A program made the translations under genes and the position numbers. Positions 33,601 to 46,600 of a stretch of DNA of 64,000 nt are shown in pieces. A model generated the notes under the pieces. It saw only the letters and a list, made by a program, of their open reading frames with translations, did no database searches and was not told the DNA's origin. The stretch is from NCBI GenBank assembly GCA_003116995.1, contig BDSL01000012.1:620001-684000 (forward strand). Direction: 5' to 3'. This DNA comes from Yamagishiella unicocca (Eukaryota; Chlorophyta; Chlorophyceae; Chlamydomonadales; Volvocaceae). The first letter of the stretch is position 1. Every line of letters begins with the position of its first letter.

Positions 33601-34747
33601 CACCGAGGCCGCCCTCCTCGTCCAGCTCGTCAGAGAAGCTGACCAGCGGGCGGGACCCCGAGCCCGCCCGCGACCCCAAGGCCTGCTGGGCCGCACCTCG
33701 AGGACTGGCGCTTGGAGAAGTGGCGGAGGCGACGGCCGCGGTGGTTCGTTGCGTGTGGGAGCCCGCTGCGGGCACCGCCGCTGCTCCAGCTCCGTGTCGT
33801 ACACCAGCGGCCGCCAGGGTGCCTCTCACGTGGTCGCCGCCCCGCTCCGCTTCGGCCCCAGCGTCCCGGCTGTCCCGACCGCGGTCCCGGCCGCGGTCCA
33901 GTTCTCGGGCCTGGCTCCTGCTGCGACTGCGGCTACGGCTGCGGCTACGGCCCGGATCACATCGATCCCGCTCCCGTCCTTTGTCCCGCCCCCTGACGTG
34001 GGGATCATCGTGCCCACCGTCCCGGCCCCGTTTCGGCCGGTCCCGGTCCTTGGTGCCATTGGCATCAGCAGATGCGGACCTGCGCTGTTTATCCGACCCG
34101 TACTTCAAGCCGGAGGCGGACCCAGACCTCGACCTGGACCTTCCGTAGGGGCTACGGTCGCTGTCTTGATCAGAGCTGGGGCTGGCGCGGCCGGGGGCGG
34201 AGCGGCCGCCGGCCTTCCTCCTCGCTGCCAAGTTGGGGGAGTCAGGGGCGGTGTTGATGCCGTCCGCTTGCTGCCGCTGCCGGCTGCCCTCAGCGCCTGA
34301 TTCCTGGGCCGTCGCCCTTGCACCCTTCACGGGGGCATCAGTCCCCTCACCGCTGCCGTGCGGCACCGTGGCGCCATTTGCCGGGCCCCCCGCCCCGCCG
34401 GCCGACCTCGACCCGCTGCGGGCTCGGTGCTCGCCATTACTATAGCCTTCGCGCTGGCGCCGCTGCGCGTGATCACCGAAAGGTTCAGGACTACGACTTC
34501 GGCTAAGCCGGCCTCCACTTCCGTCTTCGTCCGTGTCGGCGGCTGCGCCGGCCAACATCTCCCGGTCAGCCAGCCCGGTCCGCGCAGCCTTGGTGCCATC
34601 CGGCGACCGGCTGACCGAGGCGCTGCGGTCCTGACATCGGTGTTCTCCTTTGGAGCTGCGACAAGACAAGGACATCGGCAGCAAGCGGAAGACGTAACGA
34701 GGCGGAAGGGAATGAACAAGGTCACGCATCTTCCATAAGGAAGACAT
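30696..34747 (-). CDS. PP2C-family Ser/Thr phosphatase with RS-rich N-terminal extension
   Basis: Metal-dependent (Mg/Mn) protein phosphatase of the PPM family. Six exons: 34747-33017, 32589-32379, 32212-32030, 31815-31629, 31218-31047, 30842-30696; ~876 residues, all in phase. The catalytic domain is the last ~300 residues. It shows [26 protein letters not shown] (usually DGHGG), [54 protein letters not shown] and [11 protein letters not shown]. These supply the acidic metal ligands. Ahead of it lie ~560 residues with Arg-Ser dipeptide runs, Arg-Asp/Gly-Arg blocks and poly-Gly/Ala, like splicing-factor RS domains. This suggests nuclear speckle targeting (inference). The true start is uncertain: 34747 is the first ATG of the frame, and later Met codons or a splice acceptor near 34660 are possible. 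Confidence 0.93.
32281..32380. repeat. CACCCACCCATG minisatellite in PP2C intron
   Basis: About eight imperfect 12-16 bp repeats of CACCCACC(C/T)ATG within the intron between exons 2 and 3, ending right at the exon 2 donor. Confidence 0.85.
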
Positions 34748-36684
34748 GTCGCAAACATGGAAATTATTAACAGGTTCGCAAAACAAATGGAAAGGTTTCG
34801 AGGGCAGTTACCGCCTTTGCCCGCCTAAAAGTGAGGACTTCTGGCAAAGCCGCAGGCCTAAAGGGCTCACCTTGAAGGACGCTGAATATCCAAGCTTGTC
34901 GCGAAAAGCGTCATTGAAGTAAATGTGGAAGGTGACCCTCCAACCGCGTCACGAATACAGGTGCTGGCAGCTGGTGCGGAGGGTGAGCTACCCGGGCAAA
35001 GGGCTGCGTAACACAACGCACCAAAGCCCGAGAAGAGTTAGCCCTGGCCAGGAGCATGCAACCTGCCGGGCCTGGAAGTGGCCCGCCGGGCCTCGGTGTT
35101 CAACTGTCGAGCGGAAGCAGGCAGTGTGTTGTGCTTACAACATGGCAACAATCAACCGTAAGCGCTGCAAATGGATGTCGGCATCTAGAGCACTTCATGT
35201 ATGTTGTTGATGTTATACCGTATCCATTCGTACTCTGAGGTGTCTGCGTTGGTGTAGGTGTGAATCCATCTGCAAGTAGCTGGATTATTAACGCTCATCT
35301 AGATTTGCATTGACGTATGTCTCGGCCTCGCTGCGGTGCACAAAATCAACCAGATTGCATGTGCAGGTATGTCATGCGCAAGAGTGTCCCTTTGCCAAGC
35401 CTGCTGCAGACAAATGTACCAGACGTTATCGGCGCTGCAACGTTCCTCATCGTGGTACAGGAAATCACTTAAAACTGAAATTCGCGTTGACGAGTCGGAA
35501 GTTGAACATGGCCTGCGATGCCCCCACGAAGGGGCTATGGGGAAACCTGGTATGGGTCACAACAATGCACGTGTCATATAATGCAAGAGGCTCGAGGGCG
35601 TCTGTGCACATGATAAGTGGACACGTGCACCCTTCTAGGGAGTGCCAACTGGTTTACACCCTATATACCGGTAGACGCAGGTGCAAAGCCCCAAAGTAAA
35701 GTCAGGCATAATTCTCCAGCCCTGTTCTCATAACACCCAAACCTCGCCTAGGGCGAAGTGGATAGACTGAGACAGAGGTCATCACGCAAGACCCCGGTAG
35801 CTATTTGACGTCTACCCGAGTGCTTCAGGAAGTGGTGGATTGTGTGGAAGCTGGAAGCCAAGCCATCACCAAGCCACGTGCCCTGTTACGAAACGCGATA
35901 GGCCACGTCATGTCCTACGGATAACCGACAATGAGCTTTCGACAGCTGGACATACCTAAACATCCAGATGCAGCCGGCCGAGGACCGCGCACCTCGCATT
36001 GCACCACACCCGCAGCGCCGCAGGAATTGTCAGGGGACCTGTCACGTGGTATGTTGAGCAGCTACGCGTTGCGCTGGACGTCTTGAAGAACATCCATTAT
36101 GGTGGAATGTGGCCGACAATCGCCGAAGATCCTTACACGCTTTGCCCATTCAGAACAGTCTACTGTTGGACGGAGGCTGCCCTACAGATTCAAGGTGTTT
36201 TGCAACATGACACCCAAGCGCGTCGTTTACCTCAATACCCAGCCAGTAAATTACTAGCTCTAACCCATTATTGCCCATGCGCAATGCTTCTCACTCCTGC
36301 GTTACGTGACAGAGCAAACCACACCTGCATCGGCAGTTGCTGGATGCCGCGCCCATGCCTATTCATCCTGTCGTCATCTCCATGCAGGCTTGCTAGGATA
36401 CTGATATGATACACGTCTAAAATGACCTCGCTGGCACAAATCTTCCAGTCGAGCCGATTAGGCCCGCCCACCGCTTCCGCACAGCTAGCCGACCTAGCCA
36501 CACAACAACTCGCGCCGCTTAAATCCCAAATGCCATTGATCGTGCAATGGCTACATTCTACTATAGCCCGAAGTAGTTATCCCCCGCATCGCCGACTTCC
36601 ATCCCAGTGAAATTGCACACACGGTGCATGTGGCATGCTCTAAGCTATTAGCGTGGTGAGAGGTGATTAGCTCCTTAACGCTCC
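34748..36684. other. Intergenic: PP2C upstream and expansin 3' region
   Basis: Holds the PP2C promoter on the left and the expansin-like gene's 3' region on the right (TTACA at 36133-36137 is a possible minus-strand poly(A) signal). The open frames here, up to 136 residues, show no recognisable motif. Confidence 0.5.
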
Positions 36685-39600
36685 TTAAAATATCTTGACT
36701 TGGTCTAAGCAAAGGTCTTGGTTGCCGCCCCAGTTGTTGGTGAATTGCAGAGTATTGACGGCCCAGTCATTGATGGAATCGCTGCAACCGCTGAAGGCGC
36801 TTCCATCATCACCACCGCTACGGGGAAATAAGGCCAGGCAAGGATGAGAATCCAGACATCCGAACTAGCAGAAAGGCGGCGGGTGGTATTAAGGCACATT
36901 GTAGATAGGTCCAAAGCGCCCCTCTCAGCCATCGCCAGTTCCGACACTCAGGAAAGTGTGTGCTCGTGCCAACCCTCTTACCACAACAAGCCACACGGAC
37001 AACCCCACGGCTTTTCGCGCACCATTCAGGAAGCACACAACGCGAGGAAACCGATTTAGGTGAACTTCGGGGCGAACTTACTTGTGGCGCCAGTCGAAGG
37101 CACTGAGCTGCACCTGAAACCGTGACCAGTTGTTGCGCTGGTCCTTGGGGCTCATGTCCTTCAGCCTCAAGGTCTTGCAAGCTCCCTGGTATACATAAAT
37201 GTTCGCCATCATGACGGCATGCACCAATGGCGAGATTGAGGCGTTAGACTACCGTATCCGGCGCGCGCGAGCTGAGGTATGGGAGCGAACGAAGGAGCAG
37301 TGTATGCCACGAGTACGAGGATCAGTGCAATCGACACCGGTACCCCTGTTGAGCTGTTAAAAAGGCCGCACATGGCGAGCGCAATGATACATATCCTACA
37401 TGACGCGCGTATCACTGTCATGGCAGAAATTTCGCCTGAGGGAGAACTGAACGACCCACGATACCCACCGAGGACGATGAGAGCTTCATGCTGATGTCAG
37501 GGGTGCCACCGTTGTTCTGGCGGGCATAGAACTCAATTGTTCGCTTGGAGCTGAAGACACCTGACCAGGCGTTAAGTAGGACCCCCCCGTAACCGGTCAG
37601 CGTAACACAGTAGGCTTGTTGGCCGTCGAATCCCCAGGACGAGTCGCGGCCCCACTTGCTGATGCCCCAGCTTCCGCTGTCACTCCAACCTTGCATGAAC
37701 CCTGCGACCGATAGGGTTGGAGTACGTAGGGCCGGGCGAAGTGTGGGTGAGCGGGATCGGGCAGGAGGAACGCGGAAGCGGTGCCAAAAAGCAGTCCACA
37801 ATACGCAAGGGAATCGTTCTGTTAAGACGCGAGAGGTTAGGAGACTCGGATCTTGGGAGTCTGAGTCCCCCCAACCCGCCATAACATGCAATGGACACCG
37901 TGGACAAGTTTCGCTCACCTCCATAGTAGGCATTGGTCACCGAAGATTGCTGCCCGACAGATTGTTGCTGTTGCTGCTGCTGCTGACCGTTGGAGTTGTA
38001 GCTGACACTGACGCTGCTCGTGAGGGAGGAGCTGCTAGAGCTGCCCAGGTTCCAGCGTTTGTCCTTGGAGGAGTCCCAGTTCCAGGGCGCCGAGCGCGAC
38101 TCGACAGAGGGGGACTTGCCGCTGGGAAGGGAGGCGCGGTGGTCAGGCTTGAAGTCGCACGGGACCCTACGAATAGAAGGGACGTTGCGGGAGGAATTGG
38201 TCGGACTCAGGATGGAACGCGGCGCACGCGACTAAGCACACAATGATATGCTGTAAGAGAATTGATCTTACTAGCGCGTTGGGAAACAACATTCCTATTG
38301 GTGTGAAGATAGTGACCAGCGAGCGACGAAGTGCTAAGGCGTGTTCGCCCTGGTATCGGCACCACGGGCAGTCCCAAGCCGCTAGCTGCACACCTACCTG
38401 CGGTACTTGATGCCGATGACGCCCCACTTGACGTCCGCCAACTTCGGGGGAATGGATGTATGGAAGGGCAATGAGGGAAGTATGGGCAAGGGTTAGGATA
38501 GGGGCATGGCATAAACAGCTTCAAATGTAAGCTACGTTGCTGCCACGGTGCTGCCATCTACATATTGCCAGCCCAATGCCAGCAATCGTTCTGCCTGTGA
38601 GGGCCAGGCACAGTTTAAGAGAGCGTTCCCGACGCACCTTTTCGAATGCGTAGATAGAGACGTCGAAGTGCTGCGCGGTAATAGGCGGGCAAAAGGGGCA
38701 GCAGGGCGCACGCAGAAATGACTTATGCGAGGATGCTGGGAATTTACAGCGCAAATCCATTCCAAAGCCTTAGCATACCCCGCGTTCAGTTCCAGGAATA
38801 CTCTTCTATCTCAATAAAGCAGCCTTGCCATGCTTTCTGCAGCGCCTACGCACCTGCATGTCGCCGCAGCACCAGCGCTTGTTCGAATAGGCGTTCGAAG
38901 GATAGTAGCAGGGGCTGTGTGACAAGAAACGTTGGATGGCGTCACGACATCAGGTAGTGCGCGGACTGTTAAAGCCGGTAGAAACCCAATTCGAGTTGAA
39001 GCCCGTTTGGCCAGCAGTGTATGATCTGGGTCATTTGGCAAGAGCGCCGCTCGGCACACACATACACGCCCCCGCCAGAAATTGTAATCACATCGGCAGG
39101 TTTGACGCTCAAAATGACACTCTCAGTCGACATAGGACCCAAACGTTGGGCGGCAGGTAGTCGAGCATGTAATATTATGCACGCACATGAAATAAATTTA
39201 TCAACCCATCTGGGTCGGCAATTTCACGCCAGGTAGGTACAGCACCCTATAGCCAAAAGGGTTCCTCGGCCTCAGGTGCCGGCGCGAAGGGTCACGACGT
39301 GCTGACAACTGCGCGTAGGCTGTTCGGGATGTCGATTCCAGCGGTGCGATGTGGGCCGGCCCTCCTTGCGGTGCAGTGCGGTGCTCTCCATGTGCCTTAT
39401 TCACCTCCATGGATACTAGCCGAAAATCCCACCCACGCACCATAGGTCAGTCACCATCACGACAACTGTTGAACTTGAGTCGTAGCAGACACTCTGCCGC
39501 TCGAGCCAGTTGCCATAGAAGTCATTGAAGTTCATGCCTTGGCAACCAATTTCGTAGCAGACACTGCGTGAAAAGGCATGAGAGGCAAATGAGCAATGAA

Positions 39601-40145
39601 CACCGCAGAAACCACGTGGAGGGAACGCCTCCAGAACACGATGGGTACCATGATAAGCGGACACCACCAGGACAGTCCCAACGTCGTTTTAGCGGTCCAT
39701 GGCACAATCGAAGCAGCCAAAAGGCGCTTACTCACCCGCAGCTGCTCGTAGAAGCATCGTAGTCCCAATTCTGGTCGGATGGAGCTGCGATGTCCCATCC
39801 CGTTCCTATGCGATTTGGTGCGAAGGGGATTAGTTCGGTGCCAGGTCTCAGCCAAATTGCGTATTACGAGGTCATTGTATTATCGTATGAGTATGATGTT
39901 AAGTCTTGGAGTTGTATGCCGCAAAGCCTGGTTGACCAACATTCAGTGACCCCGTTCGGCATTCTCAACTCACCGACATTTGGGTCGAGATAGCCATATG
40001 CGCAGTGGCCATCATGGATGCTCCATGCATCACCAGGTCCACCATAGTGAGTCGCGCGCCCGGTGTGCCACTGATAGTCAGCTCCGGCAGCAGAGGCGCG
40101 CAGGCTGGATAGGAAAACGGTCGCGGCGACGGCGATTATGAGCAT
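36685..40145 (-). CDS. Secreted expansin-like protein with C-terminal sugar-binding-like domain
   Basis: Expansins loosen polysaccharide networks without hydrolysis and act in the cell wall. Ten exons: 40145-39974, 39805-39736, 39563-39441, 38914-38854, 38670-38638, 38441-38398, 38166-37919, 37701-37469, 37185-37082, 36817-36685; 406 residues, all in phase. It has a signal peptide (~20 residues, ending near RASAA) and a double-psi beta-barrel domain with RATHYGGPGDAW, CGVCYEIGC, GNWLERQSVCYD, VTDLCPCYYPSNAYSNKRWC, the HFD motif (143-145) and KYRRVPC. A Ser/Gln-rich linker follows. The ~150-residue C-terminal half (WSDSGSWGISKW, VTLTGYGG, NTLQFTNNWGGNQDLCLD) looks like a beta-jelly-roll carbohydrate-binding module, not the CBM63 partner of plant expansins. 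Exon 5 is only 33 nt. Exon 8's acceptor could be 12 nt further in. Confidence 0.92.
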
Positions 40146-40656
40146 ATTTCCTAAGCCAACACGCCGAAGCAGCTGATTATGACGTATAAAGATTTGGGTT
40201 TGGCGCTACGGGCCTGTTCCACGAGGTGCGCTGCGTCGCTCTGGAGATGTTCCGTGACCGTTCGTCGATGGCAGGCGACGGCCCGTAATAACTTAATAGG
40301 ATCACAAGGCCTGCCCCGTAAATTGCTTTAGTCCTTCGCTGCTATAGGTGCTGTGGTGGCTTTATAACTTTTCGATCGGGGGGTTTTCCATCTCCCGCGT
40401 TGCCGTGCAAAGTGGTTTCGGTGCCATGTTTCACCGCTGACGCGATTCGTGGAATCATCACCCGATTTCGTTTGCGTAACATAGATGATATAATATCTGC
40501 TTACTGGCGAATATGTAATTAGGAAAGAGTAAAAGGGTCTGTCAAGTTTGAGTATGCAGCCCTGTCTGTCTTTCCGCTGGCCGCTACGACGTCAATATCA
40601 GTCATAACTTGCTACATGCGTCGCCATCTGGTGTCTTTATAAAGCTGGCTGCGACC
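40146..40656. promoter_or_regulatory. Shared upstream region of divergent expansin-like and MutL genes
   Basis: 511 bp between two outward-facing start codons, AT-richer than its flanks. CTTTATA-like strings occur on both strands (near 40184 and 40350), but none is clearly placed as a TATA box. Confidence 0.5.
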
Positions 40657-43600
40657 ATGGAGGCCACCCAGCAACCTGGTTCCAGTGCGGAGCCTGGAGG
40701 TTCCATAAAACCTATTAACCGCAAGTCAATACATCGTATATGCTCAGGGCAAGTCATATTGGACCTGGCCACTGCAATTAAGGAGCTAGTTGAGAACGCG
40801 CTAGATGCTGGCGCCACCAACATTGAGGTACGAAACCCGAATGCCGCGACTCGGACAGGTTGTGTCTCGCCGCAACGCAGTGTGGGGTGCAAATTGGATG
40901 CGGTGTAGTCATGCTGGACGTGAGGTTCGAGGGACAAGCCGTGAGCGGCGTACCGTCCCCAACCCACATCAGTTATGGCGGGGCATGGCGCCCTCTAGCG
41001 CTGGTTCCATCTCCCACCCCTAGAACCCCTCCTAAATCAGAGCGTGCACTGCTGCGTTCGCAGCCTTCGCACCCTCGTGTCCATCGGACCTGATCTGGGT
41101 CGGATCTGTGTCGTTGCTGCGCCCTCCAAGATGCGTTTGGGCCGCAAGGAGCCATGCTTGACACGTAGCTCATGCCTCACGTCCTGTCGGCGCTCCTGCA
41201 GCTTATACTTTTGCAAAGTGTCCAGCTTGCCATTGGCCCCTCAGCGTCTGGGAGCATGTCGTGCCGCTCTGTTGCCTCTCATCGGGTTTGGTGGGAGTAA
41301 TCCCACAGCCGTCCAAGCTCACCCTAAAGTCTCAAAAGCGCTCATCCCCTTTAGCCCTCACTGCTCTCCTGCACCCGTGCCCCTCCGTTGTTGTCCTGGC
41401 AGGTACGGATGAGAGAGTACGGCTCTGCGCTTGTTGAGGTAGCGGACAACGGGCGGGGTGTGCCCCCGGAGGATTACCAGGCGCTGACCCTCAAGTACCA
41501 CACCTCAAAAATCACCTCCTTCGACGACCTCACGGTGCGGCCCGGGGCATGAGACGAAACCCGTAGGTCGGCACTGAACAGTATTAATCCGAATAGGAAA
41601 CGTTTGGTAAACTTATCTGGAATTGCATGCTGGACAACTTGGGGGAGGGAGCTGCCAAACGCCAAAGGGGGCTGCAGTAATCCTTGAGATCGAGGAAGTC
41701 GCGAGTGAGGGCGTGGCGGTGCTTAGTTGACCACGGCTATGCGTTGGCCATGGCTATTGCCAGCCGTGCGGGCGTCTGGTGTTATGTATGGAGTACTGGT
41801 TACGTTGAAGAGGCGTTCCTAGCGTGTTGAGTGCTGCCACCGACGCTGGCACGGGAAGGATTTTGGTTGTGGGCGGAACGTTCCCCGGCCTGCATGCCGC
41901 TTCGTAGTTCGTTGGTTCCCAAGTCGCTCTGCCAGGCCCTTGACGGGAGTTCTCAGTTGGCCCCTCTCAGACCAGCACTTTATTTTCAAGCCCCTTGGCC
42001 TTTACCCCTGCTCCTGCTCCTGCCTCCCTCTGGCAACAGTCCGTCAGCACATACGGCTTCCGCGGCGAGGCGCTCAGCTCCCTTTGCGCGGTTTCGGAGC
42101 TTTCCGTTGTCACACGTACGGCCGAGCAGGCTGCGGGAGTGAGGCTCGAGTATGACCACGAGGTGGGCCGTTGGGATGTTGATTCAATCTTGTAATAAAA
42201 TGAGGATCTTTAATGACATCCTCGATAGGGCATTCGGCGAAGGAACTGACCCCATCTGGGTCGTCTGCGTGAACGCCCCCGACTGGACCCCTGCTGTTGG
42301 CATTCACTCCTCAACACGCCGTGCCATTCCCCGGTCCGCACTCCCGCGTCCGCTCGTCCAAACCCTTGGACCTGTCTACGTGTCCTGAAGAACCTTATCT
42401 GTATCCTGCCGGCCCCCAGGGTGTCCTGTCCAGCCGTGCGCACGCCCCCCGCGCCGTGGGCACCACTGTGGCTGTCAAGAACCTGTTTGGGACACTCCCC
42501 GTGAGGCACAAGGTGGGTGAAATGGGGGAAGGGCTGGATTGCGGATCTGGGTCAGCGCCGATCTGAACGGTCGGTGACGTACGGATCTGAGTCAGCGCCA
42601 ATGAGGACTGCCATGTGCGGATCTGAATCAGCGTCAACCTGAACGAGTCACCACTTGCTGATCTGGGTCAGCGCCCACGTGGGTATTTCACGTGCGGATC
42701 TGGGTCAGCGCCGATCTGGACGAATTGACCACATGGGTGATCTGGGACACGTGAATCCAACCCCCAACCCCGTAACACATGCCTCGACGCAAGCCGGTGC
42801 ATTCCCCGCGCGCGAAAGTACGCTTACTTGGGCCACGTCGGCATTCCGTCTTCAGCACCCCCACGCTAAACATCCCCATGCCGAGCGCCCTGCCGCCGGC
42901 CCACCATCCCGCCCCCAATCCCCAACACGCACCCGGACGCTCCACCACAGGAGTTCCAGCGCAACCTGAAGCGCGAGTTCGCGCGCGCAGTGACCGTGCT
43001 GCAGGCCTACGCCCTCGTCGCCACCCACGCCCGCCTCATAGTGACCAATCAGGCGGGCAAGGGCTCAGGGCGCACAACCGTTTTCACAACCACCGCGCCC
43101 GCGGCGGCCTACGAGGCGCATTCGTCCGGCACCGCTGCCGCCGGCGCCCTGCCAGGAAGCCTGGGAGCTGTGGCGGCGTCAGCGGCGGGCGCGGCGGCCG
43201 ACCCGCGGGTCCAGGCCCAGCTGGCGGCCCTGCGCGATAACGTGGTAGCGGTTTTCGGCGGCCGAGTGGCTGAGTCGCTGGAGCCGCTGGTGCTTCCAAC
43301 CGACCCGGAGACCGGCGTGCAGGTGGCGGGGTGAGTGGCGGGGTGGTGGGGCAAAGCGAGCACTACGAGTGTGAGCACGGCAAATTAGGGATGGAATTAT
43401 TCTGTAAATCCACTACGGGGGAAAGGTCGGCTATTTGGGGATTTGGGTTGCTAGCGAACGTGCAGCAGGTGTAGGGCGCGAGAGCTGCTCTTCAAGCATG
43501 TTGGATTACTGAATTGGGTCACGCACCAGTTCGAGTAACCGATAGTTACCAGTTCTCGCACCAGATCGAGACGCCATAAGCAGCATGTTAGGACCCCTGG

Positions 43601-46600
43601 ATACATTCCGGCACTCTGTCCTCCTTCTCACACTCCCTGGAACATTCCCTGGCACTTTCCCTTATTCCTGGGCACCCTTGCCAACCTCCTGTCCACACCT
43701 TCCCCCTACCTGCGGCCGCAGCTGGGTGTCTCGTGCTGGCTGTGGGCTTCGTGGCGACGCATCGCGACAGTTCTTCTTCCTCAACGGACGACCCGTGGAC
43801 CTGCCCAAGGCGGCCAGGTGGGTGGATGGGGGAAATCCATGAGGCACTAGGGAGGCGCGAACGAACGATTTTAAATTGGGGTTTGTAGAGGACGTGAGTC
43901 AGGAGGCGTCCGAGCCGGGTCGAACGGGCAGGAAATGCCCGTCCCCGCTGCTGGAACTCTCAGCCCTGCCGCCGTCGCGCGGCCACCGGAATCACCGTAT
44001 GCTTACCAGGGCATTGGTAAGCAGAGCTAACCCGGCCCTCCCCGCCTGGATTCCTCTGCAGAGTCCTCAACGACTCGTTCAAGTCCCTGTCCTCGGCCGC
44101 TCACGCCGCCTCCAGCCGCCCCATGGCGATCCTGGCGGTGGTGCTGGCCGCTGCTGACGTGGACGTCAATGTTACCCCGGACAAGCGGAGGGTGTTCATG
44201 GCGGCGGAGGACCGACTGGTTGGGCTGCTGCAGCAGGTGGGGGCCCAGGATGTGGTGGTGCCTCCCGTGTGGCGAGCCGTCAAGGGGGGTGGCAGTTGTA
44301 GTAGCACAGCAACTCCGAGAGCTCCAGAATGCGCGCAGCTCCTGGCGTTTCGCAACGCGGCCAATTCCTCTGGTCTTCGTTGAATGGCAATCCGCGTATC
44401 CCTTACCCGCACTCCTACCACACGGCTGCACATTGCAGCCCTCCATCCCATGCTATCCCTTGTTTGCAACGTGCCGGCGGCATGGTGGCGTGGCACTGGC
44501 CGATGGTGGCAGCCCGGCACTGGCCGCCTCTCACGCGCCTCGTTATGCCTGGCTGCTGCCACCGCATCCGAGCGCATTCGCACGCTGGCTTCCCCGAACC
44601 CTACCCTCCAGGCGCTCCAAGCCCTGTGGGAGCCGTCCCGTTGCACCTTCGCCGTCAACCAGCCGCTGCACATCGGAGCACCCGGAGCAGCCGGCGGCGG
44701 CGCAGCGGCAGGCGGCGGCGGGTCCGCCAGCCTCCTGGTTGCGGGGCCGGGAGCCCAGCGCGGCGCCGGGCGGCAGCCGCAGCAGCGGCAGCAGCAGCTC
44801 ACCGTGAAGCGGGGCCCGGGCAGCAGCAGTGCGCAAGCTGACGGCGGCGCCTACCGGCCCCCAGCGCCGAGCGGTGCGGCGGAGCGGGAGGACGGCGTTG
44901 GTGACGGCGATGGTTATGGTGAGGGTGGTGGGGTTGATCGTGTACTCGGTGACGAAGCGGACGGCGCCGCCAGGACCCAGCCCCCCGCGAAGCGCCCCAA
45001 GCTCAGCCCGGGCGGCAGCAGCGGCGGCGGCGGCAGGTCCCCAGCCGGTACGCACCCGCCACCGCTGCAGCCCTGCGTGCAGCAGGAAGCCGGGGAGGTG
45101 GAGCCCTCTCCCCGGGCCACCCAGCAGCAGCACCAGCAGCAGCCGCATGCTCAGCGCAGCCCGGGAAGCGGCGGCGATGGCAGCCCGTTTGGGGCTCGGT
45201 CAGTGGCCGCCACGGCAGCTCCGCCGCCGTTCCGGCACCCCTTTCTGTCTATGTTTTCCGGCTTTGCGGCGGCGGGGGCTCAGGGCCGGTCCGACGGCGG
45301 CGGCGGCGCTGAGGTGGCAGCGGAGGCGGCAGATGATGCTGTGGGAGGGGGTAGGCGCCAGGACGCGCGGCGGCGGGGCCGGTCGAAGCAGCTGCAGCAG
45401 CTGCAGCAGCGGCCGCGGCAGGAGGATGGCGAGGAGCCATGGGCCGGAAGGTCCGGCGACACGGATCCTAGTAGCCAATGGCTCGGCGTTGAGATAAAAA
45501 GGGAGGAGGATGACACCGCGATGGCTGGCGCTCCTGACGCAGCCTGCACCCGAGCAGCACATGGAGAGCCAGCGGAGGAGCAGGGGCTGGAGGAACAGCA
45601 GCAGCAGCAGCAGCAGGAGGAGGAAGGGGGTGATGAGGAGGAGGAGGAGGAGCGTGGCGTCAGGCTGCGCGCTGGTCGCCCTAGCGCTCGAGCCCGTGGG
45701 TTACATGAAGGTGCTGCAGCAGCGACAGTGGCAGCAGCAGCGACGGGCGGCGACTGCAGGATGGATGTGGGGGAGGTCAAGGAGGAGAGCGCAGGCGAAC
45801 GGCAGGAGGAGGAGCAGGAGGAAGAATTGGAGGACGATATGGAGGAGGGGGCGCGCGCGGTCCAGCAGACGAGTGCGGACGCCGCAGATGATACGCAGCT
45901 GGCGCCTCAAGGTATCCCAACCTTGCCGACGACCAGCCCCAGTGGCGGCGCAACAGCAGCGCCCGCGTCCGCTGCGCCAGCGGGGGTGCTGCGGCTGGAG
46001 CCGGGCCAACTTGCCAGGCTGACGGCGGCGAGGTTGGGATACCTTGAGGCGCAGCGGCGGCGCTGGCAGCAGCAGCGAGAGGCGGCTGGAGAGGCGGAGG
46101 CGGCTGCGCGGAGGTTCGCCATCTCGTCGCTTCAGGAGGTGCGGACGCGCCCGGGGGGTGCGAGTAGGGATGCAAAAACACAACCCACGGGAGGTACTGG
46201 GACTCTTGGGGGCCGCAAGGCGGAGCCGTTCCCTATCAGTTTCTGCTGCTGCTTGTACGCATGTCCCGCATCTCCTTCCTGAGGCACCTGAATCCCAGCC
46301 CCATCTCCTTCCTGAGGCACCTGAATCCCAGCCCCATCGTAAGGGATCCCTAAAACCTGTTTCCTCGTTGCGCAGGACGGGGCTGCGGGACTTGCAGCGG
46401 AGGAGGGCGGGGGCGGCACGCGGGCGGAGCGCGAGGCGGCGGCGGAGAGGGAACTGGAGCGCGTGTTCCGCAAGGACCAGTTCCGGGAGATGAGGGTATG
46501 AGCCGGGGCCCCTAAGGGCAGGTGAAGGGGGTTTGGTGGGCTGCAAGTACTCGTGTACGAACGAAAAAAGGGGTTGGGCGGCGCCAGGGGGTATTCGCGC

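Noticed and set aside
33278..34300. 340-residue plus-strand frame opposite the PP2C N-terminal exon
   Set aside because: It is antisense to the RS- and Gly-rich exon. Its Arg/Gly/Ala content is the complement of that repeat, and it has no splice-consistent neighbours.
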